From NCBI GenBank assembly GCA_013177805.1, contig JABLXU010000008.1:1-33238 (forward strand): a stretch of 33,238 bases of DNA. The letters run 5' to 3'. The DNA comes from Candidatus Omnitrophota bacterium. Lineage in GTDB: Bacteria; Hinthialibacterota; Hinthialibacteria; Hinthialibacterales; Hinthialibacteraceae. The notes beneath the pieces are model-generated. The model had not been told where the DNA came from and made no database searches. It saw nothing but the letters and a program-made list of their open reading frames with translations. Shown here in pieces: positions 15,915 to 24,910 of this stretch (the first letter of the stretch is position 1; every line of letters starts with the position of its first letter). The position numbers and the translations under genes were made by a program.

Positions 15915-16895
15915 ATGCGATATCTGGAATTTGAGAAACCCTTGCGCGAGATCGAATCCAAGATCGAACAATTGGAGGTGTACGCCTCTTCCCGGGATAT
16001 CGATCTGTCGGACGAGATCAAACCACTGAAAGAAAAATTGAACGGGCTGCTGGAGGAGATTTTCTCCCATCTGACGCCCTGGCAACGGGTCCAACTGGCC
16101 CGCCATCCCGACCGGCCCTATTGCCTGGATATCCTCCAGATCATCGGTGAAGATTTCATCGAACTCCATGGTGACCGGGCGTTCCGGGATGACGAAGCCA
16201 TCGTGGCTGGTTTTTGCACCATTGGCGGGCGTTCCGTTGCGGTGGTCGGCCATCAGAAGGGGCGGGACACGGAAGAGAACATCCGCCGCAATTTCGGCAT
16301 GGCGCATCCGGAGGGATTCCGCAAGGCTCGGCGGATCATGGACACCGCCAACCGCCTCCGGTTGCCGGTCGTCACGTTCATCGACTCGCCCGGTGCGTTT
16401 CCGGGGATCGGGGCCGAGGAACGCGGCCAGCACCTGGTGATCGCGGAGAATCTGGAGGCGATGTCCCAATACACGGTCCCGATCGTGTGCGTTGTGACCG
16501 GGGAGGGCGGCAGCGGCGGCGCGCTGGCTATCGGCGTGGGCAACCGGGTGTTGATGCTCGAGAACGCCTACTACGCGGTCTGCACGCCGGAAGCCTGCGC
16601 GGCCATCATTCTCCGGGACCGCACCAAGGCTTCCAGTATCGCCGGAACGATGAAGATTGTCTCCTCGGAACTCAAACGGCTGGAGTTGATCGACGAGGTG
16701 ATTCCGGAGCCGTTGGGAGGCGCGCATCGCAATCCGGTTCAGACCGCCCAAGCGATCAAGGACGCGGTCTTGCGCCATTTGGCGGAGCTGGACCACTTGG
16801 ACGCCAAGGGACTGGTCGAGGACCGCTATCAACGGTTCCGGCGGATGGGGGTGTTTTACGAAGCCCAGACGCCGGGCATCGCCCCCGTGAACTGA
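15915..16895 (+). CDS. accA: Acetyl-CoA carboxylase carboxyltransferase subunit alpha
   Basis: AccA pairs with AccD to move CO2 from biotin-BCCP to acetyl-CoA, the first step of fatty-acid synthesis. ATG 15915 opens the expected N terminus MRYLEFEKPLREIESKIEQL and has AAGGA upstream. That gives 326 residues, against about 319 in the family. Upstream in-frame ATG codons lack ribosome sites and family sequence. The core is intact: ELHGDRAFRDDEAIVAG, GHQKGRDTEENIRRNFGM, TFIDSPGAFPGIGAEERGQ and TGEGGSGGALAIGVGN, the last two forming oxyanion and CoA-binding loops of the crotonase fold. AccD is not in the window. Confidence 0.98.
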   Translation: MRYLEFEKPLREIESKIEQLEVYASSRDIDLSDEIKPLKEKLNGLLEEIFSHLTPWQRVQLARHPDRPYCLDILQIIGEDFIELHGDRAFRDDEAIVAGFCTIGGRSVAVVGHQKGRDTEENIRRNFGMAHPEGFRKARRIMDTANRLRLPVVTFIDSPGAFPGIGAEERGQHLVIAENLEAMSQYTVPIVCVVTGEGGSGGALAIGVGNRVLMLENAYYAVCTPEACAAIILRDRTKASSIAGTMKIVSSELKRLELIDEVIPEPLGGAHRNPVQTAQAIKDAVLRHLAELDHLDAKGLVEDRYQRFRRMGVFYEAQTPGIAPVN

Positions 16896-16979
16896 CGCGC
16901 CCGTTTCGTGGCCATCGTCGCAAGCCCTTGTTTTTCAGGGGGGGATTCTGCTGTTCCCTGGGCCGAATAGGAACCAAGA

Positions 16980-19463
16980 ATGTCCCGCCGCAAAACGCCA
17001 AGGACCAATCTATCCAACGAAATCCACATGATGGAAGATAAAAAAAACAGAGAACGAAACCAAGAACCCCTGGAACCAGCCATGGTGAGTGACTCCCCGA
17101 AAACCACCCTGGAGCAATCGCCATGCGGTAAAACCATGAAATCCATGCCGTTCAAAGAATATCCCCTGCTCCCGCTGCGCGATGTCGTCATATTCCCTGG
17201 GATGGTCATCCCTCTGTTCATCGGCCGTTCCAAGTCGGTATCGGCACTGGAAGCCGGCATGCAGGGGGACAAGCGTCTTGTTTTGGTGGCGCAGAAAGAG
17301 ATGGAGGTGGATGAACCCTCCCCGGAAGATCTGTATTCCGTGGGGACCCTTGTCAACCTGTTGCAGATGCTGAAACTGCCGGATGGGTCCATCAAGGTGT
17401 TGGTGGAAGGGGTGTACCGCGCGCGCATCCACCGGTTGATCGCCCAGGAACCGTATTTCATGGCGGAAATCGAGCGGATCGAGGACCGGAAAGAAAGCGG
17501 GGCCAAGGTGCAAGCATTGTTGCGCCATGTCAACGACTTGTTCGAGTCGTATGTTAAATTGAACCGCAAAGTGCCCCAGGAAACGCTGCTCTCCATCATT
17601 AACCTGGATGATCCCGGACGGCTCGCGGACAACATCGCCGCCCATTTGTCGGTGAAAATCGCCGAAAAGCAGCGTCTATTGAGCAGCAACAGCCCCTCCA
17701 CCCGGCTCAAACTGCTGTCCCAGATCCTGAGCAGTGAGTTGGAAATCCTGGAACTGGAACAAAACATCAAAAACGAAGTCCGCAAGCAGATGGAACAGTC
17801 GCAGAAGGAGTACTACCTGCACGAGCAGATCAAGGCCATTCAGCGTGAACTGGGGAAAGAGGGTGAAGGGGGCAGCGAGGAGTGGACCAAATATAACCAG
17901 CGCATCAAGCGGGCTAAGTTGAGCGCCGAGGCGGAGGAGAAGGCCTTGGAAGAGTTGGAGCGGCTTTCCAACATGCCGCCGCTCTCGCCCGAAGCCGCCG
18001 TGGTGCGCAATTACCTGGACTGGTTGTGCGACCTCCCTTGGTCCAAATCGACCAAGGACCGGCTGGACATCCAGGAAGCCGAAAAGATCCTCAACGAAGA
18101 CCACTACGGCCTGGACAAACCGAAGGATCGCATCCTGGAGTTTTTAGCCGTCCGCAAATTGAAGCGGGATTTGAAAGGGCCCATCCTGTGCTTCGTGGGA
18201 CCTCCCGGCGTCGGGAAAACCTCGCTGGGGCGTTCCATCGCGCGCGCCATGGGCCGCAAATTCGTTCGTCTTTCGCTGGGCGGGGTGCGCGACGAAGCGG
18301 AAATCCGGGGGCACCGCCGCACGTATATCGGATCCATGCCCGGACGGATCATCCAATCCCTGAAGAAGATCAAAACGCGCAATCCGGTGTTTCTCCTGGA
18401 TGAAGTCGACAAAATGAGTATGGATTTCCGGGGGGATCCCGCGTCGGCGCTGTTGGAAGTTCTGGATCCGGAACAGAACTACACCTTCAGCGATCATTAC
18501 CTGGAGGTGGAATTTGACTTATCGGATGTCCTGTTCGTCGCGACGGCCAATGTGACCTACCCGATTCCCCCGGCGCTGCTGGACCGGATGGAGATCATCG
18601 AGATCCCTAGCTACACGGAAGAGGACAAGGTTCACATCGCCCAGGAGTTTTTAATCCCCAAGCAGATCAAGAATCACGGGATGACGCGTTTTCAACCGCA
18701 ATTCACCAAGGCCAGCGTGATTCAGATTATCCGTGATTACACCCGGGAGGCCGGGGTCCGGAACCTGGAGCGGGAGATCGCCTCGGTGTGCCGCAAGCTG
18801 GCCCGCCGGGCGGCGTCCGGCCGCTTGGACCGTAAAATCAAGGTGACTCCCAAGTTGATCAATGACCTCTTGGGGATCCCCAAGTTCCGCGATCCCCAAG
18901 TCGGCCGGGAGAACGGTATCGGGTGTGCCACCGGCTTGGCGGTTACCTCCGTGGGAGGGGAAATACTGGTCACCGAGGTGACGATCATGGAGGGCAGCGG
19001 GCAATTGATCCTTACCGGGCAGTTAGGCGAAGTCATGCAGGAATCGGCCAAAGCGGCGTTGAGTTACATCCGCACACGGGCACGCCGGTTCAATCTGGTC
19101 CGGGATTTTTATAAGCGTTTCGATATCCACGTCCATGTGCCCGAAGGAGCGATCCCCAAGGATGGGCCATCCGCCGGGATCACCCTGGCCACGGCGCTCA
19201 TTTCGGCCCTTACCGGCCGGCCCGTAGTGGACGACCTGGCCATGACCGGTGAAATCACTTTGCGGGGCCGGGTGTTGCCCGTGGGCGGCATCAAGGAAAA
19301 AGTGCTGGCCGCTCACCGGGCTGAAATCCACCGTGTGATCCTGCCCGAAGACAACCGCAAGGATATCCCAGATATCCCCAAGCACGTGCTCAATCACTTG
19401 GAGTTGATTTTTGTGAACGATATGGACACGGTGCTGGAAGTGGCGTTGGCCAAGGAAAATTGA
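16980..19463 (+). CDS. lon: ATP-dependent protease Lon
   Basis: This 827-residue protein degrades misfolded and selected regulatory proteins, among them antitoxins such as VapB. It has an N-terminal LAN domain ([15 protein letters not shown], about 62-76), a coiled coil (about 245-330), the AAA+ module with Walker A GPPGVGKT (407-414) and Walker B FLLDEVDK (about 471-478), and the C-terminal protease. The catalytic Ser731 sits in PKDGPSAG and Lys774 in GGIKEK. An extra hydrophilic leader of about 60 residues precedes the usual start. ATG 16980 has AGGA 8 bases upstream, and ATG 17028 or 17031 is possible. It lies 84 bp after accA. No heat-shock or CIRCE element is apparent. Confidence 0.98.
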   Translation: MSRRKTPRTNLSNEIHMMEDKKNRERNQEPLEPAMVSDSPKTTLEQSPCGKTMKSMPFKEYPLLPLRDVVIFPGMVIPLFIGRSKSVSALEAGMQGDKRLVLVAQKEMEVDEPSPEDLYSVGTLVNLLQMLKLPDGSIKVLVEGVYRARIHRLIAQEPYFMAEIERIEDRKESGAKVQALLRHVNDLFESYVKLNRKVPQETLLSIINLDDPGRLADNIAAHLSVKIAEKQRLLSSNSPSTRLKLLSQILSSELEILELEQNIKNEVRKQMEQSQKEYYLHEQIKAIQRELGKEGEGGSEEWTKYNQRIKRAKLSAEAEEKALEELERLSNMPPLSPEAAVVRNYLDWLCDLPWSKSTKDRLDIQEAEKILNEDHYGLDKPKDRILEFLAVRKLKRDLKGPILCFVGPPGVGKTSLGRSIARAMGRKFVRLSLGGVRDEAEIRGHRRTYIGSMPGRIIQSLKKIKTRNPVFLLDEVDKMSMDFRGDPASALLEVLDPEQNYTFSDHYLEVEFDLSDVLFVATANVTYPIPPALLDRMEIIEIPSYTEEDKVHIAQEFLIPKQIKNHGMTRFQPQFTKASVIQIIRDYTREAGVRNLEREIASVCRKLARRAASGRLDRKIKVTPKLINDLLGIPKFRDPQVGRENGIGCATGLAVTSVGGEILVTEVTIMEGSGQLILTGQLGEVMQESAKAALSYIRTRARRFNLVRDFYKRFDIHVHVPEGAIPKDGPSAGITLATALISALTGRPVVDDLAMTGEITLRGRVLPVGGIKEKVLAAHRAEIHRVILPEDNRKDIPDIPKHVLNHLELIFVNDMDTVLEVALAKEN

Positions 19464-19563
19464 ACTTTCCTTCTGTGTTCCATCTCCAAAGGATTCAGTG
19501 GGAATAGCCGACGGTGGCAATTCCCGGCGTCGTCCAGAAAGGTACCAACCCGGAAGGGGCCGA

Positions 19564-20346
19564 ATGGAGCCGTTTGGCATGACGGTGGAACAGCGTTTTG
19601 GATACGAGTGGGAAACCTATCGCGAACTCGATCCGTATTATGAAGCCCAGTTTCAACAATGGCTGGGGCCGATCACCCCGGATTTCATCCGCGGCCGGAC
19701 GGTCTTGGACGCGGGGGCGGGCATGGGGCGCAACAGTTACTGGTGCGCGAAATGGGGCGCGGCCGGGATCGTGGCCTTCGACAACGACGACCGGACCATC
19801 GCGGCGGCCCGCTCCCTGTTGGGCGGTTTCCCCCAGGTCCGGGTGGAAAAGCATTCCATTTACGAAATCCCATACGAAAACCAATTTGATTTCGTGTTTT
19901 CCGTCGGGGTCATTCAATTTCTTGACAATCCGGAACGCGCTGTGGCCAACCTCGTGCGCGCCCTCAAGCCGGGCGGAACGTTGTTATTGTGGGTGTACTC
20001 GCGCGAAGGGAATGAACGGTTTCTTCGGCTGGTGGACCCGGTGCGGAAACATTTCACCTCCAAACTTTCTCCCCCCGTGTTGGATTGGCTGACGTACCTG
20101 GTTTCCGTTCCGTTTTATGGATTCCTTAAAATCTTCCGGCCTAGGGGGGCGTATTTCCGGCAATTGCGCGCGTTCCGCTTCCGGCATATTCATTTGATCA
20201 TCTTCGATCATCTCCTCCCCCCCATAGCGCGTTATTACACCCGCGAGGAAGCCCTCGCCTTGATTCGCGGGTTGGAAAATCCCTCCTGCCATTTCGTCAA
20301 CCGGAACAGCTGGACGGTCGTGGGTCAAAAACCGGTGAGGCCGTAG
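19564..20346 (+). CDS. Class I SAM-dependent methyltransferase
   Basis: The start is ATG 19564, supported by GGAAGGGG just upstream; a GTG at 19498 would add a tail with no family match. The product has 260 residues. The SAM-binding motif I VLDAGAGMGR is at 47-56, the acidic ribose contact is in AFDNDD (about 72-77), and the post-motif region FDFVFSVGVIQFLDNPE, with ALKPGGTLLLWVYS, follows. The C-terminal 100 residues are hydrophobic and aromatic and probably bind a lipid-like or quinone-like substrate. It resembles the UbiE/Methyltransf_11 type. It lies 100 bp after lon and 121 bp before the exporter ATPase. A role in modifying the exported compound is possible but unproven. Confidence 0.88.
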   Translation: MEPFGMTVEQRFGYEWETYRELDPYYEAQFQQWLGPITPDFIRGRTVLDAGAGMGRNSYWCAKWGAAGIVAFDNDDRTIAAARSLLGGFPQVRVEKHSIYEIPYENQFDFVFSVGVIQFLDNPERAVANLVRALKPGGTLLLWVYSREGNERFLRLVDPVRKHFTSKLSPPVLDWLTYLVSVPFYGFLKIFRPRGAYFRQLRAFRFRHIHLIIFDHLLPPIARYYTREEALALIRGLENPSCHFVNRNSWTVVGQKPVRP

Positions 20347-20467
20347 ATGCCTGTGGCGGTGGGAACCATCCCGGTGAAAAATCAGTCGAATCCCCTATTT
20401 TGGCGAGGAACTTTCACGATTTACGGATATTATGATCCAAGAACGTTACGCAAGGGTGTGAGGAACC

Positions 20468-21181
20468 ATGCCGTCCACGGAAGTGATTCTGTCCATCCAA
20501 TCGGTGAGCAAGATCTACCGCATGGGCGAGGTGTCCGTGGCTGCCCTGCGCGACGCGTCGCTCGACATTTACGACGGGGAATTCCTGATCGTCGCCGGAC
20601 CCAGCGGCTCGGGCAAAAGCACGCTGTTAAATCACATCGGAGGCATTGACCGCCCGACCTCGGGAACCATCCTGTTTCTGGGGAACGATTTGTCCCGGGC
20701 TTCCGAAGCCGAGTTGACCGAATACCGGCGCGCTGAAGTGGGATTCGTCTTTCAATTCTACAACCTCATTCCAACCCTGACGGCGCTGGAGAATGTCCAG
20801 GTGGCCACGGAGATCGCGCGCGATCCCCTGGATCCCCTCGAGGCGCTGCGCCTGACCGGCTTGGAGAACCGGGCGGATCATTTCCCCGCGCAGCTGAGCG
20901 GCGGGGAGCAGCAACGGGTGTCCATTGCCCGCGCCCTGGCCCGCCGGCCGCGCCTCATCTTGTGCGACGAGCCCACCGGCGCGTTGGATCTCGAAACCAG
21001 CCGGCAGATCCTCGGCCTGCTGATGGAACTCAATCAAAAGCTGAAGAAGACCATCATCCTGATCACTCACAACAACGCCATCGCCCAGCTAGGCCACCGG
21101 GTCGCGCGGATCCGGGACGGCGCCATTCATACAGTCGAGGTCACCGCGGTTCCGAAGCGGGTCGAGGAAATCCAGTGGTGA
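20468..21181 (+). CDS. ABC exporter ATPase, LolD/MacB/DevA type
   Basis: This 237-residue protein has Walker A GPSGSGKS (44-51), the Q-loop [12 protein letters not shown], the signature [15 protein letters not shown] (143-157), Walker [13 protein letters not shown] (about 163-174) and the switch His in ITHNN. The [15 protein letters not shown] stretch is typical of the LolD/MacB group, which drives mechanotransmission exporters with FtsX-type permeases. GAGGA precedes ATG 20468. Its TGA overlaps the GTG start of the permease (21178-21181), so the pair is translationally coupled. The substrate could be a lipid, lipoprotein or small molecule. Confidence 0.92.
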   Translation: MPSTEVILSIQSVSKIYRMGEVSVAALRDASLDIYDGEFLIVAGPSGSGKSTLLNHIGGIDRPTSGTILFLGNDLSRASEAELTEYRRAEVGFVFQFYNLIPTLTALENVQVATEIARDPLDPLEALRLTGLENRADHFPAQLSGGEQQRVSIARALARRPRLILCDEPTGALDLETSRQILGLLMELNQKLKKTIILITHNNAIAQLGHRVARIRDGAIHTVEVTAVPKRVEEIQW

Positions 21182-23559
21182 CACGGCTCTTTACCCGCAA
21201 GATGATCCGCGACTTGCGGACGCGCAAGGGATCACTGGCCGCGCTGCTGGTCATCATGACCATCGGCGTGGGAGTGTATTTCTGCATGGCGTCCCTGTAC
21301 CGCGACCTGGACGATTCGCGCCGCCGGTACTACGCGGATTACCGCCTCGCGGATTTTATCGTGACCCTCAAGCGGGCGCCGCGGTGGAGTGTGGAGACTG
21401 TGGCCGCCTTTCCCAACGTGCGGGAGGCGCGGGGCCGGGTGCAACAGGCCGTGTTGATCGAAGTGCCCGGGAGGGAACAGCCGGTTTCTGGGACCGCCCT
21501 TTCGCTGCCCATGCGCCGCGCGCCCGTGTTGAACGGCGTTTGGTTGCGCTCGGGCACCTGGTTTTCGGACGCGGACCGGCGGGAAGTGATCGTAGATCAG
21601 GCCTTCGCGAAGGAGCACGGCCTGGGGCCCGGCAGCCGGATCCGCGTGTTGCTGCTGGACCAACAACACGACTTGCTCGTGGTGGGGACGGCCATGTCGC
21701 CGGAGTTCGTGTACCTGATTCCCCCCGGCGGCGGTCTGATGCCCGATCCCACGAATTACGGGGTCCTGTATCTCCCTGAAAAATTTCTGCAGGAATCCAG
21801 CGATCTGGACGGCGCGTATAACCAAATCATCGGACTGGCGCATGATGCCTCGCCCCCGGTGTTGGATTTCACCCTGCGGCGGCTCGAGGAAAAACTGGAC
21901 GCGTATGGAGTCGTCCAGGCCGAAGCGTTTCACGATCAGGCTTCGGTGCGGTTCCTGGCCGATGAGCTGACCGGATTGGAAGTTTCTTCGCGGATCGTCC
22001 CCACGCTTTTTTTGGGGGTCGCCGCGCTGGTGCTCAATGTCCTCATGGGCCGGATGGTGGTCCAGCAACGCCCGGTGATCGGCACGCTGAAGGCTCTCGG
22101 CTATACCACCCGCTTTTTGATGGGGCATTACCTGAGTTATGGGGTGTTGATCGGATTGACCGGCGGGGCATGCGGCCTCGCGTTTGGATACTGGCTGCAG
22201 AAGTTCTACATCGGGTTGTACCGCATTTTTTTTGCGCTGCCTGAAATCAACGCCCATGTGTATCCCGGCGTCATCCTGACCAGTGTGGGGATCGGTGTGA
22301 TTTTTGCCGTCCTGGGGACCATCCGGGGCGTACGGTATGCGGCGTCTCTTGCGCCGGCGGAAGCCATGCGTCCGCCTGCGCCCGACCGCGGCGGCCGGAT
22401 CTTTCTCGAACGAATGCCCGGATTCTGGATCCGGCTGCCGTTCCATTGGAAACTGATCTTCCGTTCCGTGTTCCGTAACCGCTTTCGAGGCGTCGTGAAT
22501 GTTCTGGCCGCCACCATCAGCACGGCGTTGATCCTGATGACGCTCTGCAACGTGGACGCGTTTCAGTTCCTGATGGAGCATGAGTTCAACCGTGTGTCGC
22601 GGCAAGATCTCACCATCACCCTGCGTGATCCCGTGGGGCGGCGCGGGGTCCCAGAAGTTCATGCATTCCCTGCCGTATCCCAGGCCGAACCGCAACTGGC
22701 GGTGGCCTGCGATCTGCGGCGGGGGCCGTACCAGAAACGGGCCGGTGTCATTGGCCTGCCTGCCGGTCATCGTCTCTACACCCCGCAGGATCAATATGGC
22801 CATCCCGCTACCATTCCCCGCACGGGTCTGGTATTCAGCCGGAAGCTGGCGGAAATTATGAATGTCACGATCGGAGACCCTGTTCTCCTCCGTCCGCTGA
22901 CCGGCCGGCGCGATGAAGTGGAAGCTCCGGTCACCGGCATAGTGGATTCCTATCTAGGGTTGTCGGCCTACGCGGATCTGCAGTATCTCAGCCGGTTGCT
23001 GGGGGAAGAGTGGGCGGCCAACGCCATTTTGGTCACCACGTTCCGGAATAACAGCGATTCGGCTTTTTTGCGGGAACTGAAGCGGCGGCCCACGGTGGTG
23101 GGCATCCGTGAGCGGCGGCAGGCCTTGTACCAGCTCCAGGAAACGTTCGGGCGGACCATGGACGCGATGATTTCGGTCATGGTGCTGTTCGCGGGATTAA
23201 TCGCCTTTGGCAGCGTGCTCAACACCGCGCTGGTCACGCTCAGCGAACGGCAACGAGAAGTGGGGACCTTGCGGGTGCTGGGATACACCGCCCGGCAAGT
23301 ATCCAGAATCTTCTCGGGCGAGAGTTACTTGTTGAACAGCGTGGGCATTGCCTTGGGCTTATGGGCGGGAATGGGGCTGGCTTACTGGCTGAGCCTGGCG
23401 TACAGTACCGAACTCTACCGGTTCCCCGTGGTCATCCGTCCGGCCCGGATGCTGACCGCGATTGGCATCATGCTGGGATTCGTCTGGCTGGCCCAAGGGA
23501 TCGTGCGCCGCATGATCCGCCGGATGGAATGGCTGGAGGTTTTGAAAGTCAGGGAGTGA
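21178..23559 (+). CDS. FtsX-domain ABC exporter permease with two FtsX modules
   Basis: The start is GTG 21178, supported by GAGGAAA about 8 bases upstream and a 4-base overlap with the ATPase gene. The product has about 793 residues. An N-terminal membrane helix (LAALLVIMTIGVGVYFCMASL) leads to a large periplasmic domain (about 45-265). The first FtsX module follows (about 272-394, ending PAEAMRPP), then a second membrane start (about 424-455), a second periplasmic domain and a second FtsX module (about 663-793). Such double-FtsX permeases (PF02687) form the membrane part of MacB/LolCE-like exporters as one chain. The 3-bp gap to the adaptor gene makes a three-gene exporter. An outer-membrane TolC-like protein is not in the window. 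Confidence 0.9.
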   Translation: MTRLFTRKMIRDLRTRKGSLAALLVIMTIGVGVYFCMASLYRDLDDSRRRYYADYRLADFIVTLKRAPRWSVETVAAFPNVREARGRVQQAVLIEVPGREQPVSGTALSLPMRRAPVLNGVWLRSGTWFSDADRREVIVDQAFAKEHGLGPGSRIRVLLLDQQHDLLVVGTAMSPEFVYLIPPGGGLMPDPTNYGVLYLPEKFLQESSDLDGAYNQIIGLAHDASPPVLDFTLRRLEEKLDAYGVVQAEAFHDQASVRFLADELTGLEVSSRIVPTLFLGVAALVLNVLMGRMVVQQRPVIGTLKALGYTTRFLMGHYLSYGVLIGLTGGACGLAFGYWLQKFYIGLYRIFFALPEINAHVYPGVILTSVGIGVIFAVLGTIRGVRYAASLAPAEAMRPPAPDRGGRIFLERMPGFWIRLPFHWKLIFRSVFRNRFRGVVNVLAATISTALILMTLCNVDAFQFLMEHEFNRVSRQDLTITLRDPVGRRGVPEVHAFPAVSQAEPQLAVACDLRRGPYQKRAGVIGLPAGHRLYTPQDQYGHPATIPRTGLVFSRKLAEIMNVTIGDPVLLRPLTGRRDEVEAPVTGIVDSYLGLSAYADLQYLSRLLGEEWAANAILVTTFRNNSDSAFLRELKRRPTVVGIRERRQALYQLQETFGRTMDAMISVMVLFAGLIAFGSVLNTALVTLSERQREVGTLRVLGYTARQVSRIFSGESYLLNSVGIALGLWAGMGLAYWLSLAYSTELYRFPVVIRPARMLTAIGIMLGFVWLAQGIVRRMIRRMEWLEVLKVRE

Positions 23560-23562
23560 ACC

Positions 23563-24903
23563 ATGAATCCAACGAACTCGCGTCTTTTTCGTCTTCTTTC
23601 ACCGAGCCTGTCCGTTCTCGTGGGGACCTCGCTATGGCTGGGAGGGTGCGGCGAGTCGATCAGCGTGGAATCCGTCCGGCCACGGAAGGGAGAGATTGAA
23701 GAATTGTTTTCCGAACCGGCTAAAACGCGCCTGGAGACGACATATCTCATCACCATGCCGATTGCCGGCGAGATCGGGCGGATCGAGTTCGAACCGGGGG
23801 ATTCCGTGGAGGCCGGTCAGGAACTGGCCCGGTATGACCTGACCCCTTTCCAACAGGAAGTGGAGGAAGCGCGGGCGTTGGTCAACGAGCTGGAGGCCGA
23901 GATCGCGCTCAGTGATTACAACAAACTGGAAGAGACGGCGAAGATCGAAACCATAGCCATGATATCTTCTATGCAAGAAACCCTGAAAGCCGCTCAGGCC
24001 CAGGTGGACGCGGAAAAAAGGCGCTCGGAGCGCTCGGCCAAGGAACTGGACCGCATCCAAAAACTGGCCACGGAGAGATCGGTCTCGCAAAGCCAACTGG
24101 ACGACGCCCAATTGAACGCGGAAACCACACTGATCGAGTTGCGCAAACAAGAATTCCTGTATACCGCCCTGAAGGCCATCCAAACGGCGGTGGAACTCGG
24201 TCCCCGTTTCGTGGATGAATATCTGGGGCGCAAGCAGCTCCAGCGGTCCGTGTTGGGTCACAAGCTGGCGCAAGCCCAAGCGCGCCTGGCGCGGGCGGAA
24301 CATGATTCCGCGCGGGCCGCCATCCGTTCGCCTATCCGCGGCGTGGTGCTGGAACGTTACGAACTGGGCGACCGTTACCTGCCGGCCGGCCAGCAACTTT
24401 TGCTGTTGGGCGATCTGAATCAACTGGAAGTCATCGCCGATGTTCTCACCCAGGATGCGCTGCGCCTCCAGGCAGGCAGTCCGGTTTTCCTCGAACCGGC
24501 CACGGGATTCGAACCGATTCCCGGCATCGTTACCCGGATCGAACCGGCGGGTTTTACAAAACTGTCTTCACTGGGCGTTGAACAGCAGCGGGTCAATGTG
24601 ATCGTTTCGTTTCAAGGTCCGCATGAAAATCTGGGGGTGGGGTACCAGTTGCAGGCGCGGTTCGTGACCGGCAGCAGTAAAGACGCCTTGATTATCCCCC
24701 GCTCGTGCGTCATGCAGGATGTGGACCAGCGGTATTACGTCATGGCCATCGAACAGAACCGGGTAAAGAAAAAATGGATTGCCCTGGGATTGAAAAGCGA
24801 TCTGGAAATGGAAATCCAGGAAGGGCTGACCGAAGAAGACACGCTGGTGTTGCATCCCGACGCCACCCTGCGGGACGGCATGCGGGTGCGGATGATGCCG
24901 TGA
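23563..24903 (+). CDS. HlyD/DevB-family periplasmic adaptor lipoprotein
   Basis: This 446-residue protein has a lipobox LGGC, so Cys29 would be lipidated after signal peptidase II cleavage. A membrane-proximal barrel-sandwich half (about 60-100, with YLITMPIAGEIGRIEF and EPGDSVEAGQELARYDL) is followed by a long coiled-coil hairpin (about 105-265). The second half-lipoyl segment is IRSPIRGVVLERYELGDRYL (about 260-280), followed by a beta barrel and a C-terminal membrane-proximal domain (RSCVMQD, then GLKSDLEMEIQEGL). This is the adaptor that links the inner-membrane exporter to an outer-membrane channel. It sits 3 bp after the permease gene and ends 7 bp before a convergent sulfatase-fold gene. 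Confidence 0.92.
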   Translation: MNPTNSRLFRLLSPSLSVLVGTSLWLGGCGESISVESVRPRKGEIEELFSEPAKTRLETTYLITMPIAGEIGRIEFEPGDSVEAGQELARYDLTPFQQEVEEARALVNELEAEIALSDYNKLEETAKIETIAMISSMQETLKAAQAQVDAEKRRSERSAKELDRIQKLATERSVSQSQLDDAQLNAETTLIELRKQEFLYTALKAIQTAVELGPRFVDEYLGRKQLQRSVLGHKLAQAQARLARAEHDSARAAIRSPIRGVVLERYELGDRYLPAGQQLLLLGDLNQLEVIADVLTQDALRLQAGSPVFLEPATGFEPIPGIVTRIEPAGFTKLSSLGVEQQRVNVIVSFQGPHENLGVGYQLQARFVTGSSKDALIIPRSCVMQDVDQRYYVMAIEQNRVKKKWIALGLKSDLEMEIQEGLTEEDTLVLHPDATLRDGMRVRMMP

Positions 24904-24910
24904 TGAATGT

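Noticed and set aside
15906..16832. 308-codon minus-strand frame
   Set aside because: It is antisense to accA, whose motifs are unambiguous.
21232..22803. 523-codon minus-strand frame
   Set aside because: It lies entirely opposite the FtsX permease. The composition (Arg, Gln, His, Pro) is that of a shadow frame.
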